From contig NC_134569.1 of assembly GCF_050947875.1 (NCBI RefSeq), forward strand, positions 265,341,600 through 265,405,599: a DNA stretch of 64,000 nt, given 5' to 3'. Both the position numbers and the translations under genes were made by a program. Positions 1 to 11,657 of the stretch are shown here, in pieces; within the stretch, counting starts at the first letter, position 1, and every line of letters starts with the position of its first letter. The notes below the pieces were generated by a model that worked only from the letters and a program-made list of their open reading frames with translations, did not search any database and had not been told where the DNA came from. Origin of the DNA: Dermacentor variabilis (taxonomy: Eukaryota > Arthropoda > Arachnida > Ixodida > Ixodidae).

Positions 1-527
1 ACACGAAAAAAATCTGGAAAACGCTTGAATAACCTTGAACAGAGCTCTCATGCTACTGACGATGCGACAAAGAAGTTAGAAGGATCTAAATGACCTGGAA
101 TGGAGAAACCGGAAGTCAAACCTAGAAATTCACGGTGTTAGTGCTGCTGACAAAGAAAATTTGCTTGAGAAAGTGAATTCTCTTGCCACATTGATTGAAG
201 TCCCTGTAGTTTGTGAAACCAATGTCACTGCCATTCACCACCTTCCATGCAAAGCCGGCCGCATTCCTAGTATAATTGTCAGGTATCTCAGGTAATCCGT
301 TCGAGACCAGTGGCTGGACAGCCGCTCAAAGCTGAGGGAAAAGAAATTCGAGGTGTTCTTTCAAGAAAACAACCAGTTACAACCGGCACCTGCTTCGAGA
401 CGCTAAAGAGTGGGCGAAAGTGAATGGGTACTACTTCGCATGGCAGAGGAATAGAAAGATTTTGCTGCGAAAGACCCAGTACGACTCTGTGATCGTAGTG
501 CGTCACAGATCAGACTTTCCTTCCTGA
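1..527 (+). pseudogene. ORF1 C-terminal remnant of NLTR-A1
   Basis: Broken frame ending at the TGA at 525-527. The translation is rich in Lys, Glu and Leu (coiled-coil-like) and ends in a basic segment containing YDSVIVVRHRSDFPS. ORF1 proteins of CR1-like elements are RNA-binding chaperones of the retrotransposition particle. The same region is present, also broken, at 43300-43801 in NLTR-A2, with nearly identical nucleotides. The start is outside the window, and several frameshifts (for example around 90 and 290) prevent one continuous frame. Confidence 0.7.
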
Positions 528-574
528 GCCTGCTCTCTTGTGAGCGTACTGAAGTTGATCTCTCGCGCTTTAAG

Positions 575-1420
575 ATGGCTACTGATAATGCCTTCTTTCC
601 GCACGAGTTAGATAACTTGTCTCAAATCAACATGCTGGTTCATTGAAGTGTCTTCACCTTAACGTTCGTTCACTCCATAACAAAGAAACAGATATGGATG
701 CCTTTATGAATGGTTTTTATATTCTGTTTGATGCTGTGATGCTCAGTGAAACTTGGTGCAGAGATGGTCGTGACCTGCCCAAGTTTAGATGTTATCAATC
801 GTTTTGTGTTTACCGAACAAACCGTCGCGGCGGCGGTGTTTTGCTGTTTTTGAAAGAGTCTGTAAGTCTTCGCAACCCAGAAGTCTTCCCGACTTCTGGT
901 TGTGGCGAAGATGTTGAAATGGTAAAAGTTCGTGCGAATGAGTAGATCTTTTCTGTTTGCTACGGGCCTCCAAATGGAAATGTTCTTTAGTCCTTTTCTA
1001 TTTATGAGCATCTCCTGTCTTTTACTGCAGAGAAAAGCAATTACTCGCTGTCCGCTCGTGATTTCAATATCCACATGCTGACAACTTCTGCACCACAAAA
1101 GACTATGTTAAATATTTTAGCTTCAAATGGACGTGAAAATTTAAACCGTATGCCAACAAGGATTACATCCGAAAGTGAAACACTGTTGGACTTGCACAAT
1201 GAAACTGCTAATATTGAAAATGTTACTGCCTGGGTGATGTCACACGATGTTAGTGATCACCTTCCAGTATTTTTTAAAGAAAACACCACTTTAGAAACAA
1301 CAGCAAGCATGAGTACGTACTTTGTCAAAGTATTACTCAAACACGTCTAGATGTGTTCAGAGACGAACTTCTACGGTGCGACCATAAAGAAACTTCAGAA
1401 ATAGATAACATTAAAAACGC
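575..1420 (+). pseudogene. Endonuclease domain of NLTR-A1 ORF2
   Basis: Translated pieces show the order expected of an APE-type endonuclease: HLNVRSLHNKETDMD at the start, LSETWC near 745, NRRGGGVLLFLK near 825, and VSDHLPVF near 1252. The enzyme would nick target DNA to prime reverse transcription. The usual metal-binding GDFN motif is not readable; the equivalent stretch near 1060 reads as ARDFNIHM. A stop follows at about 945 and frames change twice, so the domain is inactive. Confidence 0.75.
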
Positions 1421-1709
1421 GCGTTTGGCAAGCTTATTGACAAAGTCTCTCGAATCTATAAGAACCATTTACCTGAAAAAAAGCTCAGGCTCGGTAAAAA
1501 ATTACGAAAGGCGTGGATAACCCCCTATTTGCTAAAACGAATTCATTATAAAAATGCGCTCTGTCAGAAGTTCGTAAAGAATAAGGATCCAAGTACATTA
1601 ACATAATACAAGTCATAAAGAAACAAGCTGAATAAGGAACTAAAATTGTATAGGAAGTCCTATTTTCATGCAGAATATTAGTGCATTTATGCACTAATAT
1701 CAGACGACG

Positions 1710-2876
1710 ATGCAGAAGGCATGCAGGTTCACCCTATCAAATATGTGCTTGATATCATTTCCCTGTACATTATCTATATTTTCATTTGTCTTTGTCAAGC
1801 CTTATATATTTCCTAAACAAATTCAAATGGCCAGAGTGTCGCTATTGTTCAAGAAAGGTGGCGTTATTGATACTAAAAATTACAGACCCATTTACATATT
1901 ACCTATTTTTTCGAAGGGTCTAGAAAAACTAATACTAATGCAGGTTTCAAGTTTTTTGACAAGCACAGCATAATTACTCCAGCTCAGTTTGGATTTCGAA
2001 AACAATGGTCTACAGAATTAGCACTACTCCATCAAAAGGAATTTATTTTATCGTAATTTGTAATTAGGAACATAGTAATTGGTATTTATATTGATTTCAC
2101 TAAAGCATTTGATTACATCCTTGACTCGGTTCTACTTGATAAGCTTGAAACCTACGGTATTCAAGGGCACTGTGGAACCCTTAAAATATCTTATCTTGAT
2201 AATTGCTATCAATATGTTGAAATAAACAATAGCCGCTCAAATTTGAAACACATCATGAATGGCGTTCCTCAGTGTAGTATTCTTGGCCCGTTCCTGTTTA
2301 TTGTATATATAAATGACTTACTAAATATCAATAAATATGCGAAATACGTAATGTACGCAGACGATGCCAGTATATTTTTTCAGCACCTGACTCTGGTAGC
2401 CTTGAGTATAAAGCTAACACTGCTGTGAGAATTCTTCTTGTATGGTCGAAACAAAACTGTCTACCAATCAATATAAACAAAACAAAAGCAATAATCTTTA
2501 GGCCCAAATCTAAGCAAATAATCAGTTCTATCAACCTTGTTTATGACGATGCAAACATAGAAATTGTAGATAGTTTTAAAATACTTCGATTTATTTCCTT
2601 GGGACATGCACATAGAATCGATTTTAGTTATCTCATGTAGTTAGCATGATGGTGCGGCTGAGACCTCTTTTACCTCACAGAAGGCAGGTTCTTGTTTATA
2701 ACACCCTATTTTTTTCTACACTTTATTACTGTCTGCTCGTGTGGGGTACCACATCCCGTACGAATCTAGAAAAAAAATATATTTACTTCAGAGAGAATTT
2801 TTGCGAATACCTTTACCTTGCCTTACAATGCCCATACATCAGAATTATTTCTGAAAGCAAGTTTAATACCCGTGTT
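1710..2876 (+). pseudogene. Reverse transcriptase domain of NLTR-A1 ORF2
   Basis: Recognisable RT blocks in several frames: NYRPIYILPIFSKGLEKLI at about 1880, IDFTKAFDYILD near 2090, GVPQCSILGPFLFIVYINDL near 2262, and the catalytic YADD box near 2355, followed by thumb sequence up to about 2870 (LFFSTLYYCLLVWGTTSRTN). Stops and frameshifts separate the blocks. The part from about 2210 on is also present at 60519-61183 on the other strand, where it is better preserved. Confidence 0.8.
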
Positions 2877-3354
2877 TAACCTTTATAATTACATGTTAAG
2901 TCAGGCTTCCAAACCGAAGGCAAAAGAGAGTTCATGAGTTATCTAATCTCACCAGGAACAGACATTTTTACATCACAATATTTACGGAACAGTGGAAGGT
3001 AGTCACTCCGCGAGGCAATTATTCTAGACTAAAGATATCACATACACTACCAACACCTTTAAATTTGTTTCTAAAATCTAACCTTGATATTCCCATAACT
3101 GATGTACGAGCATTTCGTGAACAGTTTCTCAATCAATCTTTCTTATATTTTTGAGCATTTTTCAGAAAAATTTGTGCTTTTGCGTTTACTTTTTGTGCAT
3201 ATTTCCCATGTAGTGAATTCCTATGTATATAAACACATATATCCTGCTCAATCGCTGTTTGCCTTGTAAAGGAGGCTGCGTCCTCTAGTCAAGTCGCTTC
3301 CGCTAAAGCGAATTTTACCCGCAGTCTCCTCCATCGCTGATGGGAATAAAGAAG

Positions 3355-3400
3355 TTATTATATTATATTGTAACGTGTTATTATATTATATTGTAACGTG
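3355..3400 (+). repeat. 23-bp perfect tandem duplication at the NLTR-A1/gypsy-1 junction
   Basis: Positions 3355-3377 and 3378-3400 are identical. Each copy holds the AT-rich NLTR-A1 tail plus the first nine bases of the gypsy-1 LTR (TGTAACGTG), so the duplication must have arisen after gypsy-1 inserted. Confidence 0.9.
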
Positions 3401-3547
3401 GATTGAAGACGACTCTTACAAAATATACGCTTCTCTTCAATGGCGGGCCAGAAGCAGAGCGTGAAGCGTACGCGCTTCGTCGTCTTTCATGGCGCCGGCC
3501 GTTGCGCGCCCCGTCGCGCGGTACCGGAGCCCCACAGCATTGTGTCA
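3392..3547 (-). repeat. 3' LTR of gypsy-1
   Basis: Starts TGTAACGTGG and ends GTGTCA on the plus strand, with the same length and layout as 12256-12411. Flanked on the inside by a G-rich tract on the coding strand. Confidence 0.85.
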
Positions 3548-3558
3548 ATTGCCCCCCC
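3548..3558 (-). promoter_or_regulatory. Polypurine tract of gypsy-1
   Basis: The minus strand reads GGGGGGGCAAT directly before the 3' LTR. This is where plus-strand DNA synthesis is primed in LTR elements. The call rests on position and composition. Confidence 0.6.
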
Positions 3559-3642
3559 ATGCAAAAAGCGACCATCTCTGTCGCGTGAAAAAGCTCTTTC
3601 AGCGACAACAACAAATAGAGCTCCTCAGGTGCAGCTCGGCGT

Positions 3643-4823
3643 TCACGTACGCGCATAGTAGGGTTTCATGCGGCCTACATCAACAACTTCAGCACTAGGA
3701 CGACGACGGGGCGAACCGGGGTCAGAACTGCAGGGAACGACTTCGTAGGTAACGTCACTGAGGCGGCGTGTAACCTTGTAGGGACCAAAATACCGGCGGA
3801 GCAACTTTTCCGAGAGTCGACGGCGACGAATGGGCCTCCAGACCCACACGAAGGCGCCGGTATTGTAATGGACGTCGCGCCAACCCTGATTGTACCGAAG
3901 GGTGTCGGCATGCTGTTTGCTCCGGATACGATGCCGAGCAAGCTGGCGTGCTTCTTCAGCTCTTTGTACGAACTCTTCTGCGTGTTTCTGGTAGGGCTAT
4001 TATCAGCTTGAGGTAACATGGCGTCAAGTGTGGACGTGACGTGACAGCCGTATACAAGCTCGAAAGGCGTATACTGCGTAGTCTCCTGTACAGCAGTGTT
4101 ATACGCGAAGGTCACATAGGGTAAAATCTCGTCCCAAGTCTTGTGCTCTACGTCGATATACATGGAGAGCATATCAGCCAGCGTTCTGTTCAGCCGTTCT
4201 GTTAATCCATTGGTCTGAGGGTGATACGCAGTGCTCTTGTAGTGAGAGCAATGCGTCAGCTGAAGAACGTCCTGCATAAGTTCGACTGTAAATGCTGTAC
4301 CGCGGTCGATGTTGACAACAGACGGTGCACCATGCCGTAGGACGATGCGGCGTACAAAGAACTTGGCCATTTCATACGAGTTTGCTTGCGGAATAGCTTC
4401 GGTTTCGTCGTACCGAGTTAAGTAGTCGGTAGTGACGACTATCCATTTGTTGTGCGAAGAGGTCACTGGGAATGGCCCAAGTAGATCCATTCCTATTTGT
4501 TGGAATGGTGCTTGAGGAGGGTCCACAGGGTGGAGAAAGCCAGCCGGTTTAACTGGTGGTTTCTTGCGACACTGACAATCGCTGCAGGTCTTCACGTACC
4601 GTTTCACAGAAGAATAAAGCCGGGGTCAGTAATAGTTCTGTCGTATTCTTGCTAATGGTTTACTAAATCCCAGGTGTCCCGCGCATGGCTCATCATGGCA
4701 GGCTTGCAAAATGTCTTGGCGCAGTGCCGACGGCACGACAAGGAGGTACGTATTGGGACCGCTTCCGTAGTTTTTCCTGTAAAGGACGCTGTTGTGCAAG
4801 CGGCACGATGATAAGCCGCGCAC
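3643..4823 (-). pseudogene. Integrase of gypsy-1
   Basis: Reads from an H-C zinc-binding N-terminus (CHDEPCAGHLGFSK near 4660-4700, then CSDCQCRKKPP near 4570) into a DDE core: MDLLGPFP near 4480, NIDRGTAFTVE near 4300 and NGLTERLNRT near 4190 hold the three acidic residues. A C-terminal GPY/F-type module (YFGPYKVTRRL near 3790, then VGRMKPYY) lies in another frame after a break near 4000. A stop at about 4625 separates the zinc-binding part from the core. The usual SDRG motif reads IDRG. Integrase would insert the element cDNA into the host genome. Confidence 0.85.
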
Positions 4824-4862
4824 GAGCGAGCGGGTTAAAACACCTTCAACTCCTTGAAAGTG

Positions 4863-5410
4863 CTAAATCAGCGGAAGCATCTCAGGGTCAGCGCGCTGGT
4901 GCTCAATCATCTTAATGGCGTCAATAACGCCGACAAATGGCAAGTCACGGTCACGGTCCGATGATGTCGTAGGGAATGGTGCACGTGACAAACAGTCAGC
5001 GTCGGTAGACAGATCGGTAGACCCAGATCGGTAGACAACTCTTATGTCGTACTCTTGTAAGCGCAGGCTCCAACGGGCTAGTCTGCCTGAAGGATCTTTG
5101 AGGTTGGCAAGACAGCACAGGGCGTGGTGATCGCTCACAGCCTTAAAGGGTCTACCGTACAAGTAGGGTCGGAATTTACCAATGGCCCACACAACCGCTA
5201 AGCATTCTTTTTCAGTGGTTGAGTAGTTCTTCTCAGCTTTGGTGAGACTGCGGCTTGCATAAGCAATGCGCTGTTCCGCACCAGCTTGCCACTGCACAAG
5301 AACTGCACCGAGACCCGTATTACAGGCGTCAGTATGGATATCAGTGTCAGCGTGTTCGTCGAAATGAGCAAGTATCGGGGCCGCTTGCAAACGCTGGCGC
5401 AATTAATTGA
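4863..5410 (-). pseudogene. RNase H domain of gypsy-1 pol
   Basis: Shows the Ty3/gypsy RNase H pattern: HTDACNTGLGAVLVQ near 5320 (first acidic residue), RSLTKAEKNYSTTEKECLAV near 5220 (the catalytic Glu) and VVSDHHALCCL near 5120 (His/Asp). It removes the RNA strand after reverse transcription. A frameshift near 5400 separates it from the RT. Confidence 0.82.
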
Positions 5411-6550
5411 ACGACTGCTGCTCCTCGTCCACCCAAATGAAATGCACATCGTCGCGTGTAAGCCGTGTCAGAGGTTCCGCAATTCTCGACAAACCCCCGA
5501 TAAAGCACCAATAATATGCGCACAAACCAAGGAAGCGTTGGACAGCCTTCTTGTCTGTGGTTGGCAAAAACTCGGCGACGGCAGCTAACTTGTCGGGGTC
5601 TGGTCGGACGCCTTTAGGACCAACTCATGGCCCAGAAATTGGAGCTCTTGGAACCCGAAGTAGCACTTTTCAGGCTTGATGGTGAGGCCGCCAGTACGGA
5701 TCGCAGCGAGGACACTCTCGAGTTGTGCGAGATGTTCGTCAAACGTGCTCGAGAACACGACGATGTCGTCCAAGTATACGAGGCAGGTTTGCCATTTGAG
5801 TTCAGCAAGCACGGTATCCATCATCCACTGAAAATTGGCAGGTGCGGAACAAAGACGGAACGGAGAACTTTGAACTCATAAAGCCCCTTCAGATGTCACA
5901 AACGCTGTTTTTTCACGATCCTGTTCATCAATTTCGATTTGCCAATACCCTGATTTCAGGTCCAACGAAGAAAAAAACATGGCATGTTGTAGACGATCTA
6001 ATGCGTCGTCGGTGGCGGGCAGTGGATAAACATCCCGCTTGGTGACACTGTTCAATTTCCGGCAATCTGCACAGAACCGTAGTGTGTTCTCTTTCTTTTT
6101 GACTAACACTACAGGGGAGGCCCACGGGCTTGTGGACGGCTGGATCACATCGTCTTGGACCATCTCTTTCACCTGATGCTTGATCGTTTCCCTTTTCACT
6201 GGAGACACTCTGTAAGGATGCTGACGAAAAGAACGTGCAGACTCGTCCGTAATAATGTGGTGCTTTGTGATGCACGTGCGCCGTACTTTGGACGACATTA
6301 AAAAACAGTCCACAAATTCATTCACGAGACTCAGTATATCGTCTTTCTGATGGTCTGGCAGAGCAGCGTTAACGTGAATCCGTTTTTTTAGGCTGGTTAA
6401 CTCAGATTTCTGATACGATGCGATTTTCAATGTGGCAATGTCAGTGACATCAATGATTTCGCGAAGAAATGCGATTGTCATTCCTCGCGGTACATGCCGA
6501 TACTCGTTGCTAAAGTTTGTTAGCAAAACGGCTGAACATTTGTTTCGCAC
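5411..6550 (-). pseudogene. Reverse transcriptase of gypsy-1
   Basis: The N-terminal half (5876-6550) contains ESARSFRQHPYRVSP, SPWASPVVLVKKK, DVYPLPATDDALDRL and SSLDLKSGYWQIEIDEQ, ending before the expected PFGL block. A second frame (5585-5824) has the catalytic LVYLDDIVVFSSTF. The break between them lies near 5830-5875. A typical Ty3/gypsy RT arrangement that leads into RNase H at 5410. Confidence 0.85.
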
Positions 6551-6870
6551 CTGAAGAAGCCCTCTGGCTATGCAAATGTGGCGCTGAAGAAGCAGGCGTA
6601 TGTTGGCTCAGCAATTCCTTCGGCTTCGTGTTCCATGTCGCGTCGGACAAGGGTAAGCACGCTGCTCTTGGGTGGCAACGTGACGTGATCGTCAGCTACG
6701 CGAAGCGCGATGTCACTGTCGTTATCATTACTGTTCGCTATGGCTTCCGTAGTAGCCAAGCTAACTCTGGACTTTTGCATGTCGCTGATGGCACCGTTCG
6801 TCTGAAGGAAACCCATGCCGAGAATAAGGTCCTCTGAACAATCATGAAGAATAACGACGTCGCTGATGTA
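6551..6870 (-). pseudogene. Protease C-terminus and linker of gypsy-1
   Basis: Translation includes ILHDCSEDLILGMGFLQTNGA, which aligns with VILQQCSRDVILGINFLKQHGA in gypsy-2 (near 37080-37130), the C-terminal part of a retropepsin. The catalytic DTGA region that should precede it is absent because the RTE-1 block begins at 6871. Confidence 0.75.
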
Positions 6871-7650
6871 CATCATCATCATCATCAGACTGGTTACGCC
6901 CACTGCAGGGCAAAGGCCTCTCCCATATTTCTCCAACAACCCCTCTCATGTACTAATTGTGGCCAGTCGTCCCTGCAAGCTTCTTAATCTCATCCGTTCA
7001 CCTAACTTTCTGCCGCCCTTGGAATCCTGTCCGTAACCCTTAATGACCATCGGTTACCTTCCCTCCTCATTACATGTCATGTCCATGCCCCCATTTCTTT
7101 TTCTTGATTTCAACTAAGATGTCATTAACTGGCCTTTGTTCCCTCACCCAATCTGCTCTTTTCTTATCCCTTAACGTTACAGGCATCATTCTTTCCATAG
7201 CTCGTGGCGTCGCCCTCGATTTGAGTAGAACCCTTTTCGTAAGCCTCAAGGTTTCTGCCCCGTAGGTGAGTACTGGTAAGACACAGTTATTATACACTTT
7301 TCTCTTAAGGGATAATGGCAACCTGCTGTTCATAATCTGAGAATGCCTGCCAAACGCACCCCAGCCCATTCTTATTCTTCTGATTATTTCAGTCTCATGA
7401 TCCGGATCGGCGGTCACTACCTGTCCTAAGTAGACGTGCTCCCTTACCACTTCCAGTGCCTCGCTACCTATCGTGTAACTGCTGTTCCCTTCCGAGACTG
7501 TTAAACATTACTTTAGTTTTCTGCAGATTAATTTTTAGACCCACCCTTCTGCTTTGCCTCTCCAGGTCAGTGAGCATGCATTGCAATTGTTCCCCTGAGT
7601 TACTAAGCAAGGCAATATCATCAGCGAATCGCAAGTTACTAAGGTATTCT
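6871..7650 (-). mobile_element. RTE-1, 5'-truncated RTE-clade retrotransposon fragment
   Basis: Minus-strand 3' end of the family that is near complete at 61184-64000. It ends in (GAT)n at 6871-6887, a simple trinucleotide tail as RTE elements have, and carries the RT C-terminus upstream of it. Homology to RTE-2 ends near 7648, so it is 5' truncated, as target-primed reverse transcription commonly leaves elements. It lies inside gypsy-1 next to NLTR-B. Non-coding 3' UTR occupies about 6888-7069. Confidence 0.85.
7070..7648 (-). pseudogene. C-terminal part of RTE-1 endonuclease/reverse transcriptase
   Basis: The open part (7070-7450) contains TADPDHETEIIRRIRMGW and LPVLTYGAETLRLTKRVLL, almost identical to the residues at the end of the RTE-2 frame, and runs on to the natural stop after KKKWGHGHDM. 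It therefore shows what lies beyond the window edge in RTE-2: about 70 more residues. The segment 7450-7648 continues the RT in a second frame after a frameshift near 7455. Confidence 0.82.
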
Positions 7651-8741
7651 CAACCTCAAGTCAAGTCAAGTCAAGTCAAGTTTATTTCCAACACAGAGTC
7701 GGAGGTTCATGGGCGAAAAGATGTCGCAGACATCTTGAGAGCGCCCAAGGGCCCATTAAATAGCAGCAGGCAGATTGCAAAAATAATAATCTGGAACGCT
7801 ATACAAAATTGTAGGCATGAAATATTATACACGCAACGCAACATTTTTTGTGCACAACATAATTGCATATAATACAGATGTCACAAAATCTTTGTAAACA
7901 CTTGTGCAAAGGCAAAAAATGATTTTATACATCAAAATGAAATATATATCAAGATAGCAACAGAAAGATGTTGTTAGAGTGGTTCTTACATGTTTAAAAG
8001 CCTATTTCGCACATGTTTCTTGAATTTATATTCTGGTAGTATGAATTTGGTACACGTTATGAATTTGTTCAGTATTGCTGGTATCTGGTATTGAAGAAGC
8101 CATTCTCCGTAGCTTGGGCGGGAAAAAGGAACTGGTATGGATTGATTTCGGAGAGAGTATCGGGGGGAGCTATCAAACGAATGCTCATAATGCTTCTTTT
8201 TTTGTATAATGTAGTAGTTTATATGTTTAAAGATCACTTGCTCTAGTAATATCGTGCTTTATGAACAGCTGATGAGTACGTAGTTCGCGAGGGTGCCCAT
8301 AAAAATTTTCAAATATTCTGAGAACCTTTTTCTGCAACACCTCGAGTCTCTTTAGGTTCTGAACAGACGTTTTTGCTCATACCAGCGCGCAGTAAGACAA
8401 GCGAGAGTAGAAGTGGCCGTAATATGTAGCTTTCTTTAGCCATAATGGAACTAGGTTTGATAACTTGTACAGACAGCCTACAGTTTTGCCTAATTCAGAA
8501 GCAAGTCTTGACACATGGGTATTCCACGACATGTTTTCCTCGAACCTAACACCCAGAAATTTTTGCTAGCGAACGCACTCTAACGTTGCGCCTTGAAATG
8601 AGAATCTCAGATTAATAGATGGTTTGTTCGTAGGCCTAAAAATAACGTATTTTGTTTTACGTGCGTTTAATGCAAGTTCGTTTTCATTTAGCCACAATCC
8701 CAAGTGCCTTAAATAGTTCATTACAGTAACTTGGAGACTTT

Positions 8742-9665
8742 TCATTCAGGTGGTGGTGAATCAGCACTAAAAAAGAAATTCGTATCATCAGCATACATAA
8801 CTAGTTTTTCTTTGTCAGGGATATTACATATATCAATAATATAAACTATGAGTAATAAGGTTCCTAAGATTGAACCTTGTGGAACGCCTTGCTTAAGTTC
8901 AGTCTCTGCTGACGTTAAGCTTCCGAATTTAAGATATTGTTTTCTGGCAAATAAGTAGTTTTTAATAAGTTGAACAGCAACACCGCGTATTCCGTAGTCG
9001 AATAATTTTACTTCTAGGATATCATCTTTTATACTATCAAAAGCCTTTTCCAGATCAAGAAACAATCCAACTGTACACAGTCTTTTTTTCGAAATTGTTT
9101 AGTATCTCTTCTTTTACGTTTAACAGGGATAATTCAGTGGAATCCGTACTGAGCATTGTTTGTTATGTTATACTTACTAAGAAAGTTCCTTAGACTGCAA
9201 TTTATGGCAGATTCAAACACCTTCGGCAGAACAGGCAAAACAGAGATTGGCCTGTAATTCGAAATGTCATTTAGAGCACCGCCTTTATGCACAGGGCATG
9301 CACGCGCAAGCATCAGATCGGAAGGGAAAAGTCCAGAAACGAACACACAATAATGATATGAGCCAGGGGCTCTGAGATGAGATCCGCAACATACTTCATA
9401 GGCGCCGCACTCATTCATCAGGACCTGTTGCGACATTGTTACGTAGTATATTTATCGAGCTTAATACCTCAAACGGTGTCACTGGGGCTAAACTAATTGT
9501 GTTAGGCCCTCTTACTCTACGGCAGATTCTTTCCCGCGTACTCTGTTCAGAAGGTGGCCAATAGTCGCGGGAGCGGGCAAAATATTCATTCAAAACCATA
9601 ATAGCTGCATCATCACTCATGTCTTGGGAGAGGGCTTTGACGTTGAAGCGCGTTTTGTTTTCCAA
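8742..9665 (-). pseudogene. Reverse transcriptase of NLTR-B ORF2
   Basis: Three frame pieces in order: 9411-9665 (linker to RT, PVTPFEVLSSINILRNNVATGPDE), 9134-9436 (SNYRPISVLPVLPKVFESAI) and 8742-9065 (FLDLEKAFDSIKDDIL, GVPQGSILGTLL, MYADDTNFFF). The catalytic YADD is kept; the frame is not. Confidence 0.85.
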
Positions 9666-9811
9666 AATTTGTGCCGGATTATTAACTGCATTCTATAGTT
9701 TGCAAGGATCATTACAAATCTTTGCGAATAGGTATTCATAGCATATCTTATTAGCTTTTCGTATGTCGGCATTTAGTTTGTTGCGATGCGTTTTGAATTA
9801 TTTTAGAGCGG

Positions 9812-10900
9812 CTAGGTCACGTTTTTGAACAAACTTATGGTACATTTAGTACCATAAGTTTGTTTGTAAGTAAGTACCATTCTTTTGTGAAGGTTCGTGC
9901 TAATCCATGGCTTTCGAATTTTCTTTTTGTTTAATGTGTGCGATACGAAGGGAAAATTGCTGTTGTAATATGTTTTGAGATAGCGGAAGAAAACGCTATA
10001 TGCGCGATCAAAATCATGTTCTGCGTATACGAAAGACCAGTTCGCAATCGCTAGTTCCGAGCGTAATTTCTCAAGTGTGAGCTCATTTATGAATCGATAC
10101 GTTGTTTTGTCGGTGTAGTTAGGTTTGTAAGGTGTAGTAGAGAAAAGAGCGAAGACTGGTAAGTGGTCACTAAGGTCGAGTGAAAATAGGCCCGAAGCAA
10201 TCTTATTTTTTGGCGCGTTTGTGATGCAAACATCCAGCATTGTGCCGCTATGATCAGTGATTCGGCTGGGCAGCGTAATGGTGTTCGAATAATTATATGT
10301 GGACAGAATAGTTTCAAACTGCACGGTGGCTGCGTCATCGCTTATCATGTTCACATTTATGGCACCCATCAGAAATAAAGGCACGTGCAATAAGTTTAAC
10401 TTACATATAAGGCTTTCAAAGATATCAAGAAATTCAGACCTTCTGCTCGCGGGTGGCCGATACACTGCAGTAACTGCAATATTTGGTAATCGTATTGTAA
10501 TACATTCGAGGCTAGTGGTCACGAACATCAGCCCATCGATGACATCATGCGTAAGACAAGCTTTCACATACAAGGCTAATCCTCCCCCACGATTGTTAGT
10601 CCTGGTAACACCATTGTATGTGTAATAGTCTAGTTGTGAAGGAGTGTCATTCGGAGTGAGCCATGTTTCGAAAAGCAGTATAACATCAAATTTTCTAGCT
10701 AAGGATTCAAGGAACGTGCTGAAATCAGAAGTTTTGTTTTTAATACTGCGCACATTTAGGTGAAAAGCACTGAAATGCTTTCCAATATATTCCGCCGCTC
10801 TGTTAAAACTGTCCGCGTCATAGTAATGACAACTGTCAAATAGAGCCATTTCGTAGCAGATTGAGCCATTGAAAAGTGTCACTTGGATACTTAGTGACAC
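9812..10900 (-). pseudogene. Endonuclease domain of NLTR-B ORF2
   Basis: A single 362-codon frame, long for such a decayed copy. It starts near AFHLNVRSIKNKTSD, then LLFETWLTPND, RTNNRGGGLALYVK, AVYRPPASRRSEFLD and LSLDLSDHLPVFALF. The usual metal-binding GDFN reads GAIN, so the catalytic Asp is replaced by Ala. The frame ends at 9812 before the RT, which follows in other frames. The start is uncertain; homology begins about 40 residues after the first possible start. Confidence 0.82.
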
Positions 10901-11087
10901 ATTTGGTCCAAATCATTGCGCTCAGCGATTCGCAGCACCTACGATGATTCTGTTTCCTGGCAAGAACTTTGCCATTATTTGTCCATACGTACATCCATCC
11001 AACATCACGCTTCTTAGCTATAGCAGCACCCAGAAGGTGTTTCCCAAGCTGAGTTAGGCTTTCATTAACAAATATAGGATCGGTGGA

Positions 11088-11558
11088 CTAGAAGCCAATT
11101 TGGTTAGCAGAAAGACGCGCTCTCTTGGCTTTAGTGAATATAGCATTTCGCTTTTCTCGGCGAACAAAGCGTACAATGATATTCTTCACCTCTGGGTGCT
11201 TAGTTCCTATGCTGTGACAAATATCAATATCTGTGGAAGTGATGGGTTCCCCAAGTGCTTCGCAAATTTTCTGGGCTACTTCAGAAGGATCACATTGATT
11301 AGGCACACCGTTGATTTCAAGGTTGTTTGCTCTGGTATACGCCTTCAAGTCTTCAACTTTCATGCGTAATTTCATTGTTTCCATCGAGAGAATATCGTTA
11401 GCTTTCTGTGCTTCTGCCAGTTCTTTTCGCAACGACTTTATCTCTTCCGTAAGCTGCTTAATGTCATCACAGACTGAACTACAATAGTCCGCACTTTTCT
11501 TAAAGTCACTAAGTTCCTTCCGTATTTCTCGCTGAAAGACTTCCAGCTCCTTAGTCAT
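11088..11558 (-). pseudogene. ORF1 (C-terminal half) of NLTR-B
   Basis: 156 codons. Residues 1-70 are a heptad-rich coiled coil (KQLTEEIKSLRKELAEAQ); residues 75-150 resemble the RNA-binding C-terminal domain of L1/CR1 ORF1 proteins (ANNLEINGVP, then ICEALGEPI, then IIVRFVRREKRNAIFTKAK). No zinc-finger N-terminus is seen upstream, so either this family lacks one or the start is lost. Function by family: nucleic-acid chaperone that trimerises through the coiled coil. Confidence 0.75.
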
Positions 11559-11657
11559 CTTTCAACAAAACAAGAATAACGAGACACGAAAGGGGTTGAT
11601 GGTGTTTGGCAGCAAGTCTAGCAACGGTATAATTAAGATGAAGCAATGAATCCTCAC

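Larger units (their letters stand above)
1..3391 (+). mobile_element. NLTR-A1, decayed CR1-like non-LTR retrotransposon
   Basis: The order is ORF1 remnant, apurinic endonuclease, reverse transcriptase, 3' UTR, then an AATAAAG signal and an (ATTAT)n tail. The 5' end lies outside the window. The ORF1 part matches 43300-43960 (NLTR-A2), and the 3' UTR from about 3150 on matches the reverse complement of 60010-60200 (NLTR-A3), so all three belong to one family. The frame is broken many times, so this copy is dead. Positions 2877-3391 are C-terminal remnants and 3' UTR without a gene. The tail continues at 12412-12422 on the far side of gypsy-1 and then meets satellite, so this copy appears to have inserted into satellite DNA. 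CR1-like is a family-level call; the exact clade is unresolved. Confidence 0.85.

Noticed and set aside
3403..3698. Several short plus-strand frames in the gypsy-1 LTR and 3' UTR
   Set aside because: They lie antisense over the LTR and its neighbour, mutually overlap in all frames and have no similarity to known proteins.
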